Assembly: GCA_020354595.1 (NCBI GenBank)
Contig: CP070650.1
Span: 234,445-241,502 of the forward strand
Direction of reading: 5' to 3'
Length of the DNA: 7,058 bases
Source: Myxococcales bacterium
GTDB taxonomy: Bacteria; Myxococcota_A; Polyangia; Polyangiales; Houyiibacteriaceae
This document shows, one piece after another, positions 1-4,142 of the stretch. A program made the position numbers and the translations under genes. The notes below the pieces were generated by a model. That model was given only the letters and a program-made list of their open reading frames with translations. It was not told where the DNA came from and did not search any database. Within the stretch, counting starts at the first letter, position 1; each line of letters starts with the position of its first letter.

Positions 1-542
1 CACAGAGCCGCAGACCGCAGCGGCTCCAGCGTTAGACGCTCGCGATGGGCCTCGATCTCGTCGGGCTTCGCTGGATCGGGGATCAAGACCGGCGCGTCGG
101 TCAGGGTGAAGCTGGCGTTCCCGTCGGGCCGCGTCGATTCGACGCTGTGGCAAACCAGGCAGGTGATGCCCGCGTATGCGAGCTCGTGGTCGGGCGTCAC
201 CTCTTCATCGATGTCGCCCGACATGAGAAGTAGTGGATCGTGACACCCTGCGCAGAACCGGCTCTCCTCTTTGCCGCGGTGCTCGCGAAACGCGTCGACG
301 CTCGCTCGGTACCACGGGTTATCGAAGGACGCGTAGGCATGCGCGCTGTGCATCCAGTGCGAGGCCACGTCCGCGTGACAGTCGGCGCAATCGTCGGTCT
401 TTGCGAGCCTCGACACGTCGAGGGCGGGGGCTCTGAGGAGGGAGGGGTTCAGATCATTCCCGCTCGAGCGCAGGGGCTCCGGCCCACCGAAGGAGCATCC
501 CCCGATGCACAATAGGAACCCGATGAGAAGCCTGCGAGCCAT
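1..542 (-). CDS. Multihaem c-type cytochrome lipoprotein (3' end beyond window)
   Basis: This reading frame runs off the left edge, leaving 180 codons visible from an ATG whose complement is at 540-542. An AGGTGA-type ribosome-binding site (complement 545-551) sits just upstream and supports the start. Residues 1-16 form a lipoprotein signal: basic MARR, a hydrophobic stretch, then a lipobox I-G-G-C with Cys16 as the probable lipidated residue. Three CxxCH haem-attachment motifs follow at residues 52-56 (CADCH), 97-101 (CAGCH) and 128-132 (CLVCH). Extra histidines (H62, H65, H68) could serve as distal haem ligands. The arrangement, with an SAHA-type segment after the first motif, resembles cytochrome c554-like multihaem proteins; that family link is from memory. 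A role in electron transfer at a membrane surface facing the periplasm or outside is inferred. The start lies 44 bases after the MlaE stop with no terminator between, suggesting co-transcription. Total haem number and C-terminus are unknown. Confidence 0.88.
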   Translation of the reverse strand, partial: MARRLLIGFLLCIGGCSFGGPEPLRSSGNDLNPSLLRAPALDVSRLAKTDDCADCHADVASHWMHSAHAYASFDNPWYRASVDAFREHRGKEESRFCAGCHDPLLLMSGDIDEEVTPDHELAYAGITCLVCHSVESTRPDGNASFTLTDAPVLIPDPAKPDEIEAHRERLTLEPLRSAAL

Positions 543-586
543 CTTCACCTTGGACGTTCGACGCCCCCGTTCGGATCTGATTCTTT

Positions 587-1408
587 TCAGAGCGTGCCGA
601 TACTCACGAAAATCTGCGTGAGAAGCGCGTCGGCCATCAAAATGCTGATCGAGACGACGACGACGGCGCGCGTCGTCGACCGGCCGACGCCCTCGGTGCC
701 GCCCCGAGTCTGGAGCCCGAAGTAGCATCCCAGAATGGCGATCAAGAAGCCGAAGAAGGGGGTCTTGAACACACCGCTCGAGAAGTCGTTGATTTGCAGT
801 GAATCGAGCGCGGTCGAAAAGAAGAACTCCATCGGAATGCCGTAAGAAAGCGCGGCGACGAGCATCGAGCTGAGCATGCCGAGAATGAACGCTACGAACG
901 TGATCAGGGGCATGATCACGATGCACGCGATGAGGCGCGGCACAACGAGCCTTCGGATAGGGTCGGCGCCCAACGCGCGAATGGCGTCGACCTGCTCGGT
1001 AACTGTCATCGAGCCAAGCTCGGCCGCGATGCCTGCCGCGATTCGGCTGCCAACTACCAACGCAGTCAACGAGGGAGCGAGCTCTCGCGCTTCCGAGACG
1101 GCGATGACACGGCCCAACGTGTCCTTGGCTCCGAAGGCCTCCATGGACACGGCGAATTGAATCGTCATGACGATGCCGACGAAGATCGCCGTGGCGGATG
1201 CGATCGCGACGCTTCGGACACCGAGGGCCTCCAGTTGATAGACGAACTCGCTCGTGTCGAAGCGAGAGGTGAAGAGGCTCCGGAACGTTCGGCCCGACAG
1301 GAGCGTCGCGCCACCCACTTCTTCGACGAACTTGCGCAGGCGCGCGATCTGATAGTCCGCCCAAGTCGTGAAGTTGCGAGGCCGGGTCGATGGCGAGACG
1401 GAGGTCAC
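587..1408 (-). CDS. mlaE: MlaE-family ABC transporter permease (phospholipid/lipid transport)
   Basis: A 273-residue integral inner-membrane protein of the MlaE/YrbE family, close to the usual 250-270 residues. The family core is clear at residues 109-161: ELAP, then GSRIAAGIAAELGSM, VTEQVDAI, ALGADP and LVVPR. The typical C-terminal stretch GCYFGLQT-RGGTEGVGRSTTRAVV lies at 227-250. Hydrophobic segments fall at about 65-86, 113-130, 155-187, 215-232 and 247-269. The start is GTG; this start overlaps the stop of the upstream lipoprotein gene (shared GTGA), which implies translational coupling and supports the chosen start. In known Mla systems this permease works with an ATPase (MlaF) and an MCE substrate-binding protein (MlaD) to move phospholipids between the envelope membranes. 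Neither partner is in this window, so they must be encoded elsewhere or beyond the left edge. The symbol marks family membership, not proven orthology with the E. coli gene. Confidence 0.95.
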   Translation of the reverse strand: MTSVSPSTRPRNFTTWADYQIARLRKFVEEVGGATLLSGRTFRSLFTSRFDTSEFVYQLEALGVRSVAIASATAIFVGIVMTIQFAVSMEAFGAKDTLGRVIAVSEARELAPSLTALVVGSRIAAGIAAELGSMTVTEQVDAIRALGADPIRRLVVPRLIACIVIMPLITFVAFILGMLSSMLVAALSYGIPMEFFFSTALDSLQINDFSSGVFKTPFFGFLIAILGCYFGLQTRGGTEGVGRSTTRAVVVVSISILMADALLTQIFVSIGTL

Positions 1409-1920
1409 GACTCGCCCATGTCGGTCGTGAAGCCGCTCAACATCTGCTCGAAGTCGCCGAGGGCTTCCTCGAAAGTGGAGCCCGGCGGTGTGACCAACCC
1501 GAAGTCGTAGACGCAGTCGTCCTTCTTCAGAAACTGTAGCAGGATCTCACGGGGCACACCGTCGAGCTTGGCCGTCAAATGAGTGCGGAGCGCTTCTCGC
1601 CCGTCCATCGGCACGACCTCTTCCTCGACGACCTCTCGCTCGGTGAAGCCGATCAGAAGATGGCTGCGCAGCGCCGTGAGTGGAATGTCGAGGGCGGGGT
1701 CACAGTCCGAGTCCACGTGCATCACCCCGGCCTTGGTTTCGCTGTGCCAGGCGAGGTCGTTCTGATGGTCGACCGTGACGGGTGTCCAGTCCGAGGCGAT
1801 CGGCCCGATCCGATACGAGGTCTGCTCACCCCGATAGACGCCGTTTTGGAGCGTTCCAGTGGTGGCACAACCGATCGTGGTCGAGCCCACAAAGAGCCAG
1901 ATTCCCAGCCGCCGCCTCAC
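1405..1920 (-). CDS. Small lipoprotein of unknown family, coupled to MlaE
   Basis: A predicted 171-residue lipoprotein starting at a GTG (complement 1918-1920). Residues 1-18 make a good type II signal: RRR, a hydrophobic LGIWLFVG stretch, then T-I-G-C with Cys18 as the lipidation site. The mature part is soluble, with Cys73 and Cys136 as a possible disulphide pair. A conserved-looking middle runs from HLLIGFTERE (about 87-96) through DGREALRTHL and KLDGVPREIL to KKDDCVYDFG (132-141). I cannot assign it to a named family. The open frame continues upstream to 2235, but that extension is low-complexity, would cross the divergent gene and would bury the signal peptide, so I reject it. A second GTG at complement 1888-1890 would cut the signal short. 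The 4-base overlap with the MlaE gene suggests a partner role in envelope lipid transport; that is inference only. Confidence 0.8.
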   Translation of the reverse strand: MRRRLGIWLFVGSTTIGCATTGTLQNGVYRGEQTSYRIGPIASDWTPVTVDHQNDLAWHSETKAGVMHVDSDCDPALDIPLTALRSHLLIGFTEREVVEEEVVPMDGREALRTHLTAKLDGVPREILLQFLKKDDCVYDFGLVTPPGSTFEEALGDFEQMLSGFTTDMGES

Positions 1921-1923
1921 GGG

Positions 1924-1935
1924 GCCAGACTGTAG
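1924..1935 (+). repeat. Direct repeat copy 1 in the divergent intergenic region
   Basis: GCCAGACTGTAG here matches GCTAGACTGTAG at 2002-2013 in 11 of 12 positions; nine bases (AGACTGTAG) are identical. The copies start 78 bases apart in the same orientation, one next to each divergent start codon. This copy overlaps the proposed -10 of the leftward promoter. It could be a regulator site or a shared promoter element, or chance. Confidence 0.4.
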
Positions 1936-1956
1936 CAGGCCGGGGTTTCTTGTCGA
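1929..1956 (-). promoter_or_regulatory. Candidate sigma70-type promoter for the lipoprotein-MlaE-cytochrome operon
   Basis: On the minus strand TCGACA (complement 1951-1956; 5 of 6 match to TTGACA) is followed after 16 bases by TACAGT (complement 1929-1934; 4 of 6 match to TATAAT). The expected transcription start, about 7 bases beyond the -10, is near 1922, only a few bases before the GTG at 1920. No ribosome-binding site precedes that GTG, so the message may be leaderless or nearly so. This rests on pattern matching by eye. Confidence 0.45.
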
Positions 1957-2001
1957 TTTGTCCTTTTGTCGCGCGAAAGCGGGCCGCGCTCGTTCTCCTT
2001 C

Positions 2002-2013
2002 GCTAGACTGTAG
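2002..2013 (+). repeat. Direct repeat copy 2 in the divergent intergenic region
   Basis: GCTAGACTGTAG, the partner of the copy at 1924-1935, ends 5 bases before the GTG of the rightward signalling gene. It contains TAGACT (2004-2009), a possible -10 for that gene, although no convincing -35 lies 16-18 bases upstream. It also carries the in-frame TAG (2004-2006) that limits the rightward reading frame. Confidence 0.4.
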
Positions 2014-2018
2014 GGACT

Positions 2019-4076
2019 GTGAGTCGGGGGGCTCAAACCGAACAGTCCGCACAGGTGCGCGGCGTTGCGATCTTGGATCGCCTCGTGGTCGAGGGGAAGG
2101 TGTCCCCGAGCCTCTACGACGAGGTGGTGATTCACGCGCAGCGAACGCAGTCGACGGCCGAGGAATCGATCCTTCAGCTCGGGCTGCTGTCCGAGGCCGA
2201 GCTCCTGAAATACATTGCGGGCCTCTACAAGACACGGTTCGTCGGCTCGGAGAAGCTCGCCAAGGCCGGCGTGGACCCGTGGCTGCTTGGCAAGGTGCCG
2301 AAGAAGCTCGCCAAGCGGCTCACGGCGTTTCCGATTCTTTACGACGCGCGCACTCGGACGCTCTCGGTGGTCGCCGCAGATGTGAGCGATGACGACGTTC
2401 GCCAACAGATGCAGTTCGCTACCGGAGCGCGGGACGTGAAGGTCTATGTCGCGCGTGAAGCTGCGATTCGCGCGGCAATTGCCAAGCACTACGACCAGAA
2501 CAACGGGCCATTCGAGATGCTCTTGAGCGGAGCCTCTTCGCGCAAGGTGCGTTCCTCTCGAGAGTCCGATCCGGTTCCGGGTTGGGGGCAGGTGTTCGAA
2601 GAGCAGGACGGCCAGCTCGTTCAGCGCCGCCGCGCCATCTCCTTGGAAATGGAGGAGGCTGCCAACGACCAACAGTTGGAGCCGCAATCCGAGGAGCCTC
2701 CTCCCAAGACCCATCCGAGGGCCGCGCAGGGTCGCGCCCTCATCGAGCCGCTTTCCGCGCCGGCGCAGGCCGACGATCTCGCCGTGAGCCCCGAGGTGTA
2801 CCTCGAGACGCTGAGCGTGTTGGTGACGTTGATCGAGCAGCTCAACCAGGATCGCGGCGGGCACTCCATGCGGGTCGCCCGTATCTGCAAGCAGCTCGGC
2901 GAGCGGATCCGGCTTACGCTTCCCCAAGTTCAGGGGATTCTGATCGCCGCGTACCTGCACGACCTCGGCGTCTCGGCAAGCTCGCACGTCACGCCATTCG
3001 ACGCCGCGCACGACGACGCCAAGCGAGAGGCCGCACGGCGGGTGTACACGGCGCCGAGCCGCCTGCTCGAGTCGGTCGCTCTTCCCGAAGCCGCGGTCAA
3101 TGCGCTCCGTCACCGCTTCGAGCGCTTCGATGGCAAGGGTTTTCCCGAGCGGTTGAGCGGCAAGGACGTTCCCCTCGGGGCTCGTGTGCTCGCCGTGGCG
3201 GAGAGCTACATCGACCTCACGCAAAACAAGGCGAACGTCCTCGGTCGCAGGCTCCCTGCGGAAGACGCATGTGACGCGCTCGACCAGCACAAGGGGACGG
3301 CGTTCGACCCGGCGGTCGTCGATTGGCTCCGACACATCGTGCTCAGCGACGGCGTCAACACCGGGATGCTCTCGACGCGTCATCGCGTCTTGGTCGTCGA
3401 CCCCGACCCCGAGGAGACGGCGGTGCTCGAGGTCCAGTTCGCGTCGCAGGGATACGAGGTCGTGATCGAGCGTTCGATCGAGGCCGCGCTTCGCGCTTTG
3501 CGGGCCGAGAAGTTCGACGTCGTCATCAGCGAGGTTCGTCTTGCCGACGGCGATGGGTTCACGCTTCTTCGACGGCTTCGGGAGAGCACGCACGGGAGCG
3601 TTCCGTTGATGTTCCTCACGTCCGAACGCGCGCAGGCGTCGGTCAATCGCGGTCTCGAGCTCGGCGCATCGGACTACGTGGTGAAGCCCGCATCTGCTGC
3701 GGTCGTCGTCGCAAAGGCCGGCCGCATCGTCGGTGACGAGCCACCCAAGAAGACCGGTGCGCGCGGTGTGTCGGGGTCGTTACAGGAGATGGCGCTTCCC
3801 GATGTGATTCAGATTCTCGCGAACGGTCGCAAGAGCGGGCGCCTCCAAGTCAGCAGCGGCACGCTGCACGGCGTGCTGATGTTCCAAGACGGCTCGATCC
3901 ACGACGCAACGTTCGGTGATCTCCACGGCGCGGAAGCGGTCTATGGCATCCTGCGGCTGACCGAAGGTGATTTCGCGCTCGAGCCCGACAGCACGCCCGT
4001 CGAAGATGCGATCGGAATTCCGACGCACCATTTGCTGCTCGAGGCGATGCGCAGGCTCGACGAAGAGCAGCGCTAG
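2019..4076 (+). CDS. MshEN / degenerate HD-GYP / pseudo-receiver / DUF4388 signalling protein
   Basis: A 685-residue cytoplasmic protein with no signal peptide or membrane segment. An in-frame TAG at 2004-2006 makes the GTG at 2019 the earliest possible start; a second GTG at 2055 is the alternative. Domains in order: about 15-160, a GspE_N/MshEN-like domain (in MshE-type ATPases this binds cyclic di-GMP); about 165-250, a Pro/Glu-rich linker; about 255-440, an HD-GYP-like domain; about 454-572, a receiver domain; about 584-683, DUF4388 (PatA-like). The HD domain keeps H282 and H314-D315, but HDIGK has become HDLGV, the usual HH before ERxDGxGYP is R366-F367, GYP is GFP, and the later Asp is E395. 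The receiver keeps D461/D463, T534 and K556 but has E505 (codon 3531-3533) where the phospho-acceptor Asp belongs. I infer a ligand-binding or scaffold protein rather than a phosphodiesterase. The domain calls are by eye. Confidence 0.9.
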   Translation: MSRGAQTEQSAQVRGVAILDRLVVEGKVSPSLYDEVVIHAQRTQSTAEESILQLGLLSEAELLKYIAGLYKTRFVGSEKLAKAGVDPWLLGKVPKKLAKRLTAFPILYDARTRTLSVVAADVSDDDVRQQMQFATGARDVKVYVAREAAIRAAIAKHYDQNNGPFEMLLSGASSRKVRSSRESDPVPGWGQVFEEQDGQLVQRRRAISLEMEEAANDQQLEPQSEEPPPKTHPRAAQGRALIEPLSAPAQADDLAVSPEVYLETLSVLVTLIEQLNQDRGGHSMRVARICKQLGERIRLTLPQVQGILIAAYLHDLGVSASSHVTPFDAAHDDAKREAARRVYTAPSRLLESVALPEAAVNALRHRFERFDGKGFPERLSGKDVPLGARVLAVAESYIDLTQNKANVLGRRLPAEDACDALDQHKGTAFDPAVVDWLRHIVLSDGVNTGMLSTRHRVLVVDPDPEETAVLEVQFASQGYEVVIERSIEAALRALRAEKFDVVISEVRLADGDGFTLLRRLRESTHGSVPLMFLTSERAQASVNRGLELGASDYVVKPASAAVVVAKAGRIVGDEPPKKTGARGVSGSLQEMALPDVIQILANGRKSGRLQVSSGTLHGVLMFQDGSIHDATFGDLHGAEAVYGILRLTEGDFALEPDSTPVEDAIGIPTHHLLLEAMRRLDEEQR

Positions 4077-4108
4077 CACCCCCCAGGTGTTCAGCGGGCC
4101 GGGCAAGT

Positions 4109-4136
4109 TTGTGCCCCGCACGCCGTGGGATATGCT
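4109..4136 (+). promoter_or_regulatory. Weak candidate promoter for the kinase gene
   Basis: TTGTGC (4109-4114; 3 of 6 match to the -35) and TATGCT (4131-4136; 4 of 6 match to the -10) are 16 bases apart in the 66-base gap after the HD/receiver gene. The expected transcription start falls on or next to the GTG at 4143, which lacks a ribosome-binding site. Read-through from the upstream gene is equally possible, since no terminator is visible. Confidence 0.25.
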
Positions 4137-4142
4137 GCATAG

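Noticed and set aside
45..515. Plus-strand open frames at 45-233, 233-436 and 240-515
   Set aside because: They lie opposite the cytochrome gene, whose three CxxCH motifs and lipoprotein signal are clear. The plus-strand products have no recognisable features.
1921..2235. N-terminal extension of the lipoprotein frame upstream of the GTG at 1920
   Set aside because: The extension is rich in Arg, Pro and Ser, overlaps the start of the divergent gene, and would place a good lipoprotein signal peptide in the middle of the protein.
1917..3593. A 558-codon minus-strand open frame opposite the HD/receiver gene
   Set aside because: It is a shadow of the plus-strand gene in GC-rich DNA. Its translation is Arg/Leu/His-rich with no recognisable domain, whereas the opposite strand has four recognisable domains in one frame.
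4101..4116. Short inverted repeat GGGCA/TGCCC after the HD/receiver gene as a terminator
   Set aside because: The stem is only 5 base pairs and no run of T follows, so it does not meet the pattern of an intrinsic terminator.
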